The position numbers and the translations under genes are program-made. Positions 7,003 to 14,367 of a stretch of 39,983 bases of DNA are shown here, piece after piece (within the stretch, counting starts at the first letter, position 1; the number at the start of each line of letters is the position of its first letter). The stretch comes from Streptomyces regalis. Its GTDB lineage: Bacteria > Actinomycetota > Actinomycetes > Streptomycetales > Streptomycetaceae. The stretch is taken from positions 1-39,983 of the forward strand of contig NZ_LLZG01000408.1 of assembly GCF_001509475.1 (NCBI RefSeq), written 5' to 3'. The notes under the pieces were generated by a model. It ran no database searches. It saw nothing but the letters and a program-made list of their open reading frames with translations, and was not told the DNA's origin.

Positions 7003-7188
7003 TTATCTACTCCTCTTACTCCTGCACAGGTGGCACTGACAGGGTGGGTATTCGGAAGTCATCAGCACTTCCCCTGCCTCGATCACTCGCTCAGGCTTGA
7101 TGACTGTCTTCTCTCCGGTCTCCCTGTTCACCCGGTACACACCGATCCTCAGCGTTGCCAGGGGTGGGGATGCGTCGCTGTCTGCCAT
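7003..7188 (-). CDS. Small protein with C-terminal Cys cluster, 61 residues
   Basis: Unrecognised. The sequence reads like a real protein: MADSDASPPLATLRIGVYRV, then RETGEKTVIKPERVIEAGEV, and a C-terminal CQCHLC cluster that could bind a metal. It is divergent from the XRE regulator with about 107 bases between the starts, so the regulator may control it. A proper hairpin terminator follows. Function unknown. Confidence 0.6.
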   Translation of the reverse strand: MADSDASPPLATLRIGVYRVNRETGEKTVIKPERVIEAGEVLMTSEYPPCQCHLCRSKRSR

Positions 7189-7295
7189 GGCCCGATCGTG
7201 GCCACCCGTTCAGGACGTATCGGCCCGTGTGCAACGACAGTTGGGATGTCTCGGCGGTACCGTGGAAGAACGCCCAAACGTCCGCAGGGGGAGCC
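7189..7295. promoter_or_regulatory. Divergent control region of the XRE regulator
   Basis: The spacer separates the starts of the small minus-strand gene and the XRE gene. Related words such as GGACGTATCGG and CGTCCGC occur, but no clear operator stands out. Control by the XRE protein is inferred from the divergent layout only. Confidence 0.3.
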
Positions 7296-8051
7296 TTGAA
7301 CACTGCTCTACGATCAGCTATGGAGTCCGCTGGCATGTCACCCCGGCAACTGGCTCTGAGGGTGGGTGTCTCGGGCAAGACGGTAGAGCGGTGGATCAGT
7401 GACCCCGACCTAATCCCGCATGCCCGTAATCGGGTGGACGCCTGCAATACGCTGGGAGTTGACGAAGAGATGCTGTGGCCCAAGGTAGTGAAGGAGAGGA
7501 TCAAGACCGGCGGGGACAGGGAGATCGTCCACAGCTACCCATATCGCTCCGCCTGCCCTTCCAATGTTTGGGCAGAACTGACAGAGGAATCCACAGAGGA
7601 ACTGTTCTTCGCCGGTTACACAAACTATTTCCTCTGGACTCAGCTGCCTGACTTCCTCGGGACCATTCGCAGGAAAGCGCAGGAGGGATGCCGAGTAAGG
7701 TTTCTACTCGGCGACCCCAACGGCGAGGTAACCACACAGAGGGAAGCAATCGAGGACGTAGCCCTAACCGTTTCCACTCGAATCAGGATCACCCTGGAGA
7801 ACCTGGCTAAGCTCGACGGAGTGGAGGGCATAGAGTCTCGCTTCTCTTCCCCGCCAGACGCAGTGAATCATGTCTCCCTGTCGGTATTCCGTTTCGATAG
7901 TGAGGCCCTGGTTACACCACACCTGGCCAGGCTGGTCGGGCATGACTCTCCCCTGCTTCACCTGCGACGTATCGGGGATGCAGGGATGTTCTCCCGATTC
8001 TCTGAGCATGCAGAGGAACTGTGGGGCAGGGGTGTTCCTGTAGGGCAGTAG
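7296..8051 (+). CDS. XRE-family regulator with DUF5919 domain
   Basis: 251 residues with TTG start at 7296, chosen because GGGGGAG lies just upstream and the HTH begins directly (LNTALRSAMESAGM); ATG 7320 is the alternative. An XRE helix-turn-helix (about 8-60: SPRQLALRVGVSGKTVERWI) is followed by the DUF5919 domain, with ELFFAGYTNYFLWTQLP, RVRFLLGDPNGEV, LTVSTRIRITLENL and DSPLLHLRR. Known: this architecture is frequent in actinomycete elements and chromosomes as a predicted repressor; the ligand of DUF5919 is not known to me. Here it probably sets the state of the element. A strong terminator follows. Confidence 0.82.
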   Translation: MNTALRSAMESAGMSPRQLALRVGVSGKTVERWISDPDLIPHARNRVDACNTLGVDEEMLWPKVVKERIKTGGDREIVHSYPYRSACPSNVWAELTEESTEELFFAGYTNYFLWTQLPDFLGTIRRKAQEGCRVRFLLGDPNGEVTTQREAIEDVALTVSTRIRITLENLAKLDGVEGIESRFSSPPDAVNHVSLSVFRFDSEALVTPHLARLVGHDSPLLHLRRIGDAGMFSRFSEHAEELWGRGVPVGQ

Positions 8052-8061
8052 AACCACGGAT

Positions 8062-8086
8062 AGGGGCCCCAACGCTGGGGCCCCCT
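8062..8086 (+). terminator. Strong terminator after the XRE gene
   Basis: AGGGGCCCCA (8062-8071) and TGGGGCCCCCT (8076-8086) form a perfect stem of at least ten pairs with the loop ACGC, 11 bases after the stop and followed by TCTCTGTGT. Confidence 0.8.
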
Positions 8087-8253
8087 TCTCTGTGTAGCGG
8101 GGGAAAGTGGGGCGTAGCGCAGAGAAACACGAGGATACGCAGCGACACAGTGGCTTTACCCTGAGTATTTTATGGTCCAGCTTGCCTCGGACTATAAGGT
8201 CAAGGGCTTCAGGAGCAGGGGCAAGGGTGTAGCTGGGCAGGTATGACAGTCCC

Positions 8254-8265
8254 CTTGACGTCAAG
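8254..8265. promoter_or_regulatory. 12-base perfect palindrome
   Basis: CTTGACGTCAAG is fully symmetrical and is followed by TTTTATGG. It could be a dimer binding site in the element's end region; no partner is known. Confidence 0.3.
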
Positions 8266-8710
8266 TTTTATGGCAGATTTTTCTTGGGTCTCACACACCC
8301 ACACACGGCACGGTTTAATAACCCTGGGGTCGGATATCCGGACATGTTCACCCCTGTGCCTAGCCTGGTGCTGCTGGCTTCTGTCCGTCGAGAAAAGCGG
8401 GGAGGAATGCTGTGGGCTGGCTTTCTCTCGGCTGGCCTGGCTTGTGCTGCATTACCTAGTAAGAGGCAGTCGGTATTCATATCCACACGTTGCTATTGCC
8501 TAGCCATTCACCCAGCCTGCCTGCCACTCACCCCCCGCTCAGCCCTTGACCTAGCTGTACGCCCCTGTGTGCCCGTCTGGCAGCCTCACACCCCATGCCC
8601 AGGCCGTCACACCAGAGCGTCCGAGATAGGCCAGGAGACAGCCATCTGTGGCTTCGTGCAGGTGAGCCAAGGGTGTGGGCTAACCGCCCACAGCCAGGGC
8701 TACGGAGGAT

Positions 8711-8729
8711 GGGGCCGAGTGGCGGCCCC
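8711..8729 (+). terminator. Hairpin near the element end
   Basis: GGGGCCG (8711-8717), loop AGTGG, CGGCCCC (8723-8729). Together with the preceding GGGCTACGGAGG it repeats the spacer at 2098-2175. Confidence 0.5.
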
Positions 8730-8817
8730 CACACCAGGGCGGGGAGTGAAGCACCTTCACTAGGGAGTCCTACGCAAGGTGCCTACATAGGCGCGGAGGA
8801 GTAGTCAGGGCACGTTT

Positions 8818-8835
8818 CCGCAGGTTAGAGTCTTG
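8818..8835 (+). repeat. Near-copy of the tRNA T-arm beside the attachment core
   Basis: CCGCAGGTTAGAGTCTTG matches 16 of 18 bases of the real T-arm CCGCAGGTTCGAGTCCTG at 8865-8882, 47 bases downstream in the same orientation. It may be a recombinase binding site or a decayed relic of an earlier insertion. Confidence 0.55.
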
Positions 8836-8848
8836 GCTAGTCACGTTG

Positions 8849-8893
8849 CCTTCTAAGCGCTTGGCCGCAGGTTCGAGTCCTGCCGGGGGCGCC
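8849..8893 (+). other. Attachment site: 3' part of a tRNA-Arg(TCT) gene
   Basis: Seen: anticodon loop CTTCTAA with anticodon TCT, a perfect T-stem GCAGG/CCTGC around TTCGAGT, and the 3' acceptor strand CGGGGGC followed by G. No CCA is encoded. The 5' half is missing: no GCCCCCG acceptor strand lies upstream, and the left anticodon strand does not pair. Such a half tRNA marks the end of an integrated element; the complete tRNA should lie at the other end. The common core probably starts at the anticodon loop. Confidence 0.8.
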
Positions 8894-8900
8894 CTCTCTC

Positions 8901-8925
8901 CGCCCTCCTTCGGGAGGGCGTTTTT
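8901..8925 (+). terminator. Intrinsic terminator of the tRNA-Arg gene
   Basis: CGCCCTCC (8901-8908), loop TTCG, GGAGGGCG (8913-8920), TTTTT (8921-8925). It belongs to the original chromosomal tRNA gene. Confidence 0.9.
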
Positions 8926-9238
8926 GCTGGTCAGAGGCCGTTTATCGGGCTCGGTGGAGCAGCTTCGCGGGTGCAGGTGGGCCCTCGGACGGAGTCGGCG
9001 AGTGTCCGGCTGGGGACGATTGCGTCCGGCCCTCGGCGGGTGTTCTTCCCGAAAACTTCCCGAAGTTTCAGTGCGGTCTCCTGCCGTCGAACCGCTCACC
9101 CACACCGCGGTCCGCGGTCAGCCACAAGCATCGCACTCGGCCGCGCAAGGCGGGGCGCTCCGACCGTCCGCGACATCCCGCCCGGCCGAGGCTCGGAGTC
9201 CCAGGCGTTCGCCGCAGACGGCAGGGACGCTGAAGCAC
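8926..9238. other. Spacer between the tRNA and a broken gene
   Basis: No supported gene. It contains AAACTTC-CC-GAAGTTT (9053-9068), a 16-base inverted repeat preceded by a direct TTCCCGAA. This could be a control site for the following gene, which is itself broken. Confidence 0.4.
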
Positions 9239-9774
9239 ATGTTCTTCGGGGATGTAGCAGTCGACCCATCGTGGACCTTCGAGCCGGCAGAGGCCCCTCC
9301 CTCGAGAAGCGGCACTGGTTCTACTGGCAAGCCGCCACGGCCGACTTCGACTTCGGGGTCAATCGTCTGGGACCCGGATACCGGCAAGGTCTGGACATCC
9401 ATCTGGAAGCCTTCCGTTCCGCGATGGCCGGCCTGCCTGCGCCCGGGACCCAAGGACAGGTGGCACAGGCACGACAGCTCATGCGCACCCTTGCCCAGGA
9501 GGCGTGTTCGGACAGCCAGCTGATTCACGCAATAGTCTGCGATCGGTGCGCAATTCACTCGCCCCTGGCGGTCCCGTCACACCAGGGGCGGCTACATCGG
9601 GTAGCACCACTCGCCCACTTCCTGGCGGGCACCGGTCTGATGGACAGCCTCAGTGCGCTCCTCGAAGGCGAGTCTCAGGCAATCGCGCACGCCAAGAGGC
9701 GAGACAGTGCCGAAGCCTGGGCCGCGCGATGGCTCTCCGGCGTTTCTGCAAGCGAGACGTTCGAAGCAGAGTGA
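9239..9774 (+). pseudogene. Frameshifted hypothetical gene
   Basis: Not recognised. Codon bias suggests the gene starts with ATG at 9239 (MFFGDVAVDPSWTFEPAEAP) and switches frame at about 9285-9300, in a pyrimidine-rich GCCCCTCCCTC stretch, into EKRHWFYWQAATADFDFG and on to the stop at 9774. Third-position GC is high in the first frame before the switch and in the second frame after it. The joined product would have about 178 residues and no signal peptide or membrane helix. Either a real frameshift inactivates it or the sequence has a one-base error. It is the first chromosomal gene beyond the tRNA. Confidence 0.45.
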
Positions 9775-9891
9775 CGACACCCGCCGGTCCAGCGGGCGAC
9801 GTCGTAGGACCGCCTCGTTGCAGTGCCCCAAACAATGGCAAATCGGCATACGGGTTGAAGGAGGGCTGGATATCAGATCATCCTTGCCGCC

Positions 9892-11824
9892 ATGAGTCTC
9901 GTCTCCACCTCCTTCGATGTGCCCGCGATGGGCGACTACGCCCACGACTGGGCCTTGGTTGATGTGGAGACGTCGGGCCTCATGGCCCGGCGAGATCGCG
10001 TGCTGTCGGTCGCGGTGATCACGATCGGTCCGGACGGTGAGCAGACCGGGGAATTCTCGACGCTGCTCAATCCAGGGTGTGATCCGGGGCCGGTGGAGGT
10101 GCACGGGCTGACCGTCGAGCGGCTGCGGGGTGCGCCGGCGTTCGACCAGGTCGCCGGGCGGATCGGGGCGATGCTTCAGGACCGGGTCCTGGTCGCCCAC
10201 AACGCCCAGTTCGACTACGACTTCCTGGCCTACGAGTTCGCCCGTGCGCGGATGTGGCTGCCGGTGTCGCAGCGGCTGTGCACCCTGGCGCTGAATCGCC
10301 AGGTGGATCCGCCGACGGACGACATGAAGCTCGGCACCCTCGCCGCCCATTACGGCGTCCCCCAGCAGCGTGCGCACGATGCGCTGGACGACACCCGAGT
10401 GCTGGCCGGGATCCTGCGGGCGTCACTGCGCGAGGCAGCGCGGCTCGATCTGCCCCTGCCGCTGGTGACCTGCCCGCCCCGGGCGGAGTCGCAGTTCACG
10501 CCGAAGCCACCGAAGACTCCCTGCGCCTACCGCAATCCGGGACGGCTGACTCCCGGCGGGCCTCTCCAGCAGGGGATGAAGGTCGCGATCACCGGTGAGA
10601 CCGCCCATGCCCGGGCGGAACTGGTCGGGCGGGCCGTCGCCGCCGGGCTGAACATGATGACTTCCGTCAGCCGGCACACCAGCGTGTTGGTCACCAATGA
10701 ACCGGCGTCCGGTTCGGCAAAGGCCCGACGCGCACTCACCGAAGGCGTGCCGGTTATCGACGAGCACGCCTTCCTGCGGCTGTTGGCCGACGTACGGCCG
10801 GGGACAGCACATGAGACGACAGCCGTAGCTGTCACCCCCGCGACTGAGCCGGAAGCAGAACCAGTCGTCGGACCCGCGGAGTTGGCGCCCGCCACAACCT
10901 CCGCCGCACCGCCCGCCACAACCTCTGCCGTACCCGTCCCGGGAGCCGCAGCCCTCCCCACGGCCGCCCCCGGTGCGTCGGTACCCGCTCCGCGCCGACC
11001 GGAGCCCACCATCGTTCCCTTGGGCAAGCCTCTGGCCGGGCATCGCGTGCTGGTGCTCGGTGGCATCCATGCCGATGCCGCGGCGGCTCGTACCCGCGTC
11101 GTCGAACTGGGCGGATCCGCGGCGGTCAACCTGTCCGCCAGCGTCACCGACGTCGTACTCCTGGAGGGAGGGAAGGGCGACCGGCGCATGAGCCGCATCA
11201 CCGCCCTCGGACTCCCCGTCCACGACCTCCACTGGCTCACCGCTCCGACCGCCACCGCCCCGGCCGAGGCGGCGCTCCGGCCTCAGGAGCCGCACGTGAT
11301 GCCGAGAGGCGGCGTCATCGACCTGCCCATGCCGCACGGCAGACCCGCGCAGGAGTGGTATGTCACCGCCGGCTGGGCCCCGCAGTCCGGCTACGAGATC
11401 GACGTCGTCGCCTTCCTCCTCGACGAGGACGAACAGGTCACCTTCGACGAGGACTTCATCTTCTACGGAACTCCTGAGAGCCCCGCCGGAACGGTGCGGG
11501 CTGACCGGCGGCCCAGCCGAACAGACCATCGCCCTCAAGCTGGCATCCCTGCCGCCCGCGACGCGCAAGGTCGTCGTGGCCGCGGCCATCGACGGCGCCG
11601 CCACCTTCGGGACGGTCGGTGCGATCCAGATCGGCGCCGCCCCCGGCAGCAGCGGGGCACCTCTCGCCCGGGCAACCCTGGACGCCGCAACCACCGAACG
11701 CACCATGCTGCTCGCGGAGATCTACCGCAGAGGCCCGGTCTGGCGCCTACGCGCCGTCGGCCAGGGCTACGACCACGGCCTCGACACCCTCGCACGCGGA
11801 TACGGAGTCGACATCGCCGACTGA
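9892..11824 (+). pseudogene. DEDDh exonuclease - two BRCT - TerD fusion, interrupted by a frameshift
   Basis: An N-terminal DnaQ-type 3'-5' exonuclease has all five acidic or basic residues: D24 and E26 (VDVETSG), D108 (HNAQFDYDFL), H162 and D167 (HDALDD). Two BRCT-like domains follow (about 224-303 and 378-453), separated by a long Ala-Pro-Thr linker. A TerD domain begins near 474 (GYEIDVVAFLLDEDEQ, FDEDFIFYG). At about 11498-11500 one extra G shifts the frame; dropping it joins TVR to LTGGPAEQTIALKLASLP and gives a normal TerD end at 11824. Known: Ter systems are tied to stress and DNA-linked conflict. Inferred: a DNA-damage sensor-nuclease. Whether the frameshift is real cannot be told from here. 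Confidence 0.8.
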
Positions 11825-11869
11825 ACGCCGGTGCCGGAGACGGAGGTGCCCGCGTCCCCTGGGTCTGGG

Positions 11870-12546
11870 TCAGGCCCGGCGACGCGGTGCGAACGTGGAT
11901 CCAGGCTTGGGCACCGGCATGCTCGGGGACGGCCCGGCGGGCAGTCGCTGGGGGCCTTCGATGCGCTGCTGGAGCTCGGCGAGCTGGCCCGTGATGCAGC
12001 GGGCGTAGGTGGCGAGCAGGACAGGGACGCTGTGGCCGGCCCACTCGGCGGCCTGGGCGGGTGGGATGCCGTTGTTGAGCCAGGTGGTCAGGCAGGTGTG
12101 GCGCAAGTCGTAAACGCGCTTGCCCACAGGTGACTCGTACTCGTACTCGTACTCCGGCAGGACCGCCTTGCGGGCCTTGTCCCAGGCGCGGCGGAAGACC
12201 GATCCGGCCAGCAACCCGCCCTTCTCGCCGGGGAAGAAAAGGTCGCCCGGCTGGAGGCCGTCCCTCTTGATCAGGTCGCGGAGGACAGCGACGAGTGCCG
12301 GGGGGCGGGGACGGGGCGGGTGTCGCCCTCGGCGCGGCCCTTGAGGTCGCGGGTCTCATGGACGCGGCCGTCGTCGGTCCACTGGCTGCCGACCTCGGGC
12401 TCGGCGATGTGGACGAGCAGCTCGCCCCAGCCCTCGGCGGGCAATGTGGCGGCGATGACGCGGAGGGCTACGGCCTCCTCCGGCCGCAGACCGGCGTAGT
12501 AGAGAGTGGCGAAGAAGGCGTGGAGGCGGTGGCCGGTGCGTGAACA
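11870..12546 (-). pseudogene. Broken tyrosine recombinase (C-terminal catalytic domain only)
   Basis: The minus strand encodes FFATLYYAGLRPEEAVAL (first catalytic Arg), then after a one-base slip in the G run near 12299-12304 continues ALVAVLRDLIKRDGLQPGDL, VYDLRHTCLTTWL (LRHT box) and AEWAGHSVPVLLATYARC (final Tyr). The N-terminal arm- and core-binding domains are missing; homology starts near 12546. A sixfold ACTCGT microsatellite near 12133 encodes EYEYEYES. It is a relic of a second, older integrative element, unrelated in sequence to the recombinase at the left of the window. Confidence 0.8.
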
Positions 12547-12551
12547 CCAGG

Positions 12552-12590
12552 TCAGGCCCGGTGCTGAGAGATCAGCACCGGGCCTGATTT
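12552..12590. terminator. 16-base perfect inverted repeat at a gene junction
   Basis: TCAGGCCCGGTGCTGA (12552-12567), loop GAGA, TCAGCACCGGGCCTGA (12572-12587), then TTT. It sits exactly between the broken recombinase and the broken DUF5994 gene, whose out-of-frame reading stops inside it. It may be the terminator of the lost gene end or mark an old element boundary. Confidence 0.7.
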
Positions 12591-12840
12591 GCTGTGCGGC
12601 CACCCCATGCGGTGGCGTCCAGGCCGACGCGCGTGACGGGGCCGAGGTGCCCGGTCAGCACGTGGATGAGCTTGGGCGACTCCGCGCCGATGTCGCGGGA
12701 ACGCGGCCACCACGCGCCGTCGAGATCGCCTTCCCGGGAGGGTGTCATCTCCAGCCGCAGAAGAACTGCCCCGGGTTTCGCGGCCCGATGGATCGCGTCG
12801 ACAGGAGCCCGGGCGCGCTAGGAATGTCGGATTCGGCCAT
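12572..12840 (-). pseudogene. Broken DUF5994 gene
   Basis: It starts with ATG at 12840 (MAESDIPSAPGLLS), with AGGTGG upstream. The frame then shifts near 12770 into AVLLRLEMTPSREGDLDGAW and WPRSRDIGAESPKLIHVLTG, the DUF5994 hallmark, and runs to DATAWGG, where similarity ends at the hairpin. The second half of the domain (the PRK...VGWF...LLVIPPE part of intact copies) is absent. Inferred: insertion or deletion linked to the neighbouring recombinase relic removed the 3' half. It is divergent from the intact DUF5994 gene at 13130. Confidence 0.7.
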
Positions 12841-13020
12841 GGTGTGTCCACCTGTCTGCGGGATTCGGCGTCGCCGCCGAACGCGGGATCTCGCCCTATC
12901 AGTTGTCCTCTCACCGTAAGTCGTACGCCGCCGCACCGGCTGCGCTCGCCGGCGGTGCCGGACTCGTTGTGTCTCGGTAAAATGCCTGCTCACGAGCACG
13001 TCCCGCACCTCGGAGCGGCG
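12841..13020. other. Divergent spacer between two DUF5994 genes
   Basis: No gene is seen. It carries the upstream regions of the broken and the intact DUF5994 genes. A GC hairpin-forming run (CGCCGCACCGGC...GCCGGCGGTGCCG, about 12929-12959) is present. Confidence 0.35.
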
Positions 13021-13091
13021 TAGAGTGAAAGCACCGGGAGTACTTTGCACACCGGCCGCCACGTCGGTGTTGTTCCCGGCGAGCAACAACA
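13021..13091 (+). promoter_or_regulatory. Conserved leader of DUF5994 gene 1 with hairpin
   Basis: From TAGAGT (13021-13026, possible -10 box) to 13091 the leader matches the leader of the DUF5994 gene at 15920. TGTTGTT (13068-13074) pairs perfectly with AACAACA (13085-13091) around CCCGGCGAGC. The loop is nearly identical in the other copy and one stem pair changes compensatorily (T-A here, C-G there), suggesting a conserved RNA element. Confidence 0.5.
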
Positions 13092-13129
13092 CCGGCCTCC
13101 AGCAGGAGGCTCGGGGACGGGTCCGTGTC

Positions 13130-13690
13130 ATGACCGCGACCATCGAACCTACGATCATCAAGGAGCGCCTACCTTCGGCGTCGGCCCGGCTGTCCCTGGC
13201 CCCGACGGGCTCGGGTCCAGGTCTCCTGGACGGTGCCTGGTGGCCCCGTTCCCGTGATCTCCTCCGGGAGATCCCCACTCTGACGGACGCGCTGGACGCG
13301 TGCTGGGGCCGGATCACCCACGTCACCGTGAACCCGGCCCACTGGCCCGTCATCCCGCGTAAGGTCCCCGTCACGGGGCACACCGTGCATGTCGGCTGGT
13401 TCGCCGACGAGCAGGACCCGAACAAAGTGATCCTCCTCTCCTACACGGTGGGCCGCCTGGACCTGCTGGTGATCCCTCCGGAGACGGAGCCGGCCGCCGC
13501 CGCCCGGCTGATGGCAGCAGCAACCGTTCCGGGAGGTATCCGCACGGCCAGCGGGCTGATGGCCGACGAGGCCATGAGCCACGACGCGGCGGAGGCTCGG
13601 AGCCGGGAAGAGGAGTGGGAGACCGACGGCGGAGCCGCTTCGGCGGCCGGAGCCTCGATCGGGATCTTGAGTTCCGCCCTGGGGAGGTGA
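13130..13690 (+). CDS. DUF5994 family protein
   Basis: 186 residues from ATG 13130; the ribosome site is weak, but the start aligns with the paralogue at 15920, which also begins M-(T/S)-A-T and has exactly the same length. The family core is complete: LLDGAWWPRSRDLLREIP, WGRITHVTVNPAHWPVIPRK, VHVGWFADEQDPNKVILLSY and RLDLLVIPPETEP. The C-terminus is acidic and low in complexity. No signal or membrane segment is visible, so the protein is cytoplasmic. The biochemical function of DUF5994 is not known to me; the surrounding Asp23 and desaturase genes suggest an envelope-stress setting. A small membrane-protein gene follows four bases after the stop. Confidence 0.85.
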   Translation: MTATIEPTIIKERLPSASARLSLAPTGSGPGLLDGAWWPRSRDLLREIPTLTDALDACWGRITHVTVNPAHWPVIPRKVPVTGHTVHVGWFADEQDPNKVILLSYTVGRLDLLVIPPETEPAAAARLMAAATVPGGIRTASGLMADEAMSHDAAEARSREEEWETDGGAASAAGASIGILSSALGR

Positions 13691-13694
13691 GGAT

Positions 13695-13919
13695 GTGGAG
13701 ACAGCCGTCACCGTCGCCGTGATCATCTTCGTCATCATCGTGGGAATGTTCCTGATCCACCGGCTCAATGCGCAGCATGACGAAAGGATCGGGGCGTTCC
13801 GCTACAGCGACGCCCTTCCGGGAATCGGTCGGCGGAACCGTAAGGGCCCACGTGCGACCGCGCCGAAGGGTCCTCCTGCCGACGCCACCCGCCGTGAGCG
13901 TCGAGACGGGAGCCGCTGA
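13695..13919 (+). CDS. Small single-span membrane protein
   Basis: 74 residues from GTG 13695; GGGGAGGTGAG in the end of the previous gene serves as ribosome site. Residues 4-21 (AVTVAVIIFVIIVGMFLI) form one membrane helix, followed by HRLNAQHDERIGAFRYSD and a strongly basic tail rich in Arg, Pro and Gly, probably cytoplasmic. The four-base gap to the DUF5994 gene implies co-translation. Function unknown. Confidence 0.7.
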   Translation: METAVTVAVIIFVIIVGMFLIHRLNAQHDERIGAFRYSDALPGIGRRNRKGPRATAPKGPPADATRRERRDGSR

Positions 13920-14024
13920 TGACGCAGACCGCTTCCAGCCGGGGGCGGGTATGGGGCGACGGCCGTCGCGCCCACCGACACGCCGCCCCTGATGAACGCC
14001 GTCCTGAATGAGCAAGGGGTCACC

Positions 14025-14285
14025 ATGAAGGCACCGGAACTGCCGTCGGCCGGGCACGCGGAGGTTCGTATCGTCGCCGCGGACCCGGAGGCGGCTCGCC
14101 ATGTCGCGGAGATTCTCCGCCGTTGTTTCACCGCCACCGAAGCGCGCAGCTACCCCGCAGGCGCCGACGGCGGAACACGCCTCCACCTCACCGTGGACAC
14201 CACCCGCATGGCGGAGCCGGTGCGCTCCTGGCTGCTGACCAGCCAGTCCTCCCCAGACGATCACACACAGCCGGACGAAATCTGA
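14025..14285 (+). CDS. Small conserved-looking protein, 86 residues
   Basis: ATG 14025 follows AAGGGG with good spacing; an in-frame ATG at 13992 lacks a site. The sequence has an alternating strand-helix pattern: HAEVRIVAADPEAARHVAEI, LRRCFTATEARSYPAG, and TRLHLTVDTTRM. This looks like a small ferredoxin-like alpha/beta domain. Third positions are GC-rich, supporting coding. Function unrecognised. It shares direction with the stress-cluster genes around it. Confidence 0.6.
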   Translation: MKAPELPSAGHAEVRIVAADPEAARHVAEILRRCFTATEARSYPAGADGGTRLHLTVDTTRMAEPVRSWLLTSQSSPDDHTQPDEI

Positions 14286-14367
14286 GGAGATGTCCCTCAG
14301 CGGGGGAAGGTGGATACCGCCCCAGACCTACGGTTTTCGTCGATGCCGGCACGAGAGGCAGGCGACC

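Larger units (their letters stand above)
8087..8848. other. Non-coding end of the element
   Basis: No convincing gene is seen. The stretch holds GCGGGGGAA (8097-8105), a perfect palindrome CTTGACGTCAAG (8254-8265), two copies of TTTTATGG, and a hairpin at 8711-8729 almost identical to the one at 2156-2175. Lying between the regulator and the attachment site, it probably contains recombinase arm sites or replication signals. Confidence 0.5.
1..8893. mobile_element. Integrative element (AICE-like), right part, integrated in a tRNA-Arg(TCT) gene
   Basis: Seen: a tyrosine recombinase, a replication-type ATPase, a DUF2637/SpdB-like membrane protein, a GIY-YIG protein, a Phd antitoxin and an XRE regulator lie together in DNA of lower GC with many AGG codons. 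The block ends in the 3' part of a tRNA-Arg gene whose 5' half is absent. Known: actinomycete integrative and conjugative elements use tRNA 3' ends as attachment sites and carry int, rep and spread genes. Inferred: the left end, the complete tRNA and any tra translocase lie upstream of this window. No capsid or tail genes are visible, so a prophage is less likely. Confidence 0.8.

Noticed and set aside
8770..8893. A complete tRNA at the end of the element
   Set aside because: Only the anticodon loop, T-arm and 3' acceptor strand are present. No matching 5' acceptor strand or D-arm lies upstream.
1..8893. Prophage
   Set aside because: No terminase, portal, capsid or tail genes are visible; gene content fits a plasmid-like integrative element better.
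8846..9523. Single intact gene starting within the tRNA remnant
   Set aside because: It would start in the attachment site and read through the tRNA terminator. Coding bias begins only near 9239 and then changes frame.
12129..12160. ACTCGT microsatellite as a functional repeat
   Set aside because: It lies inside the recombinase relic and encodes EYEYEYES, a variable-length acidic run; no other meaning is needed.
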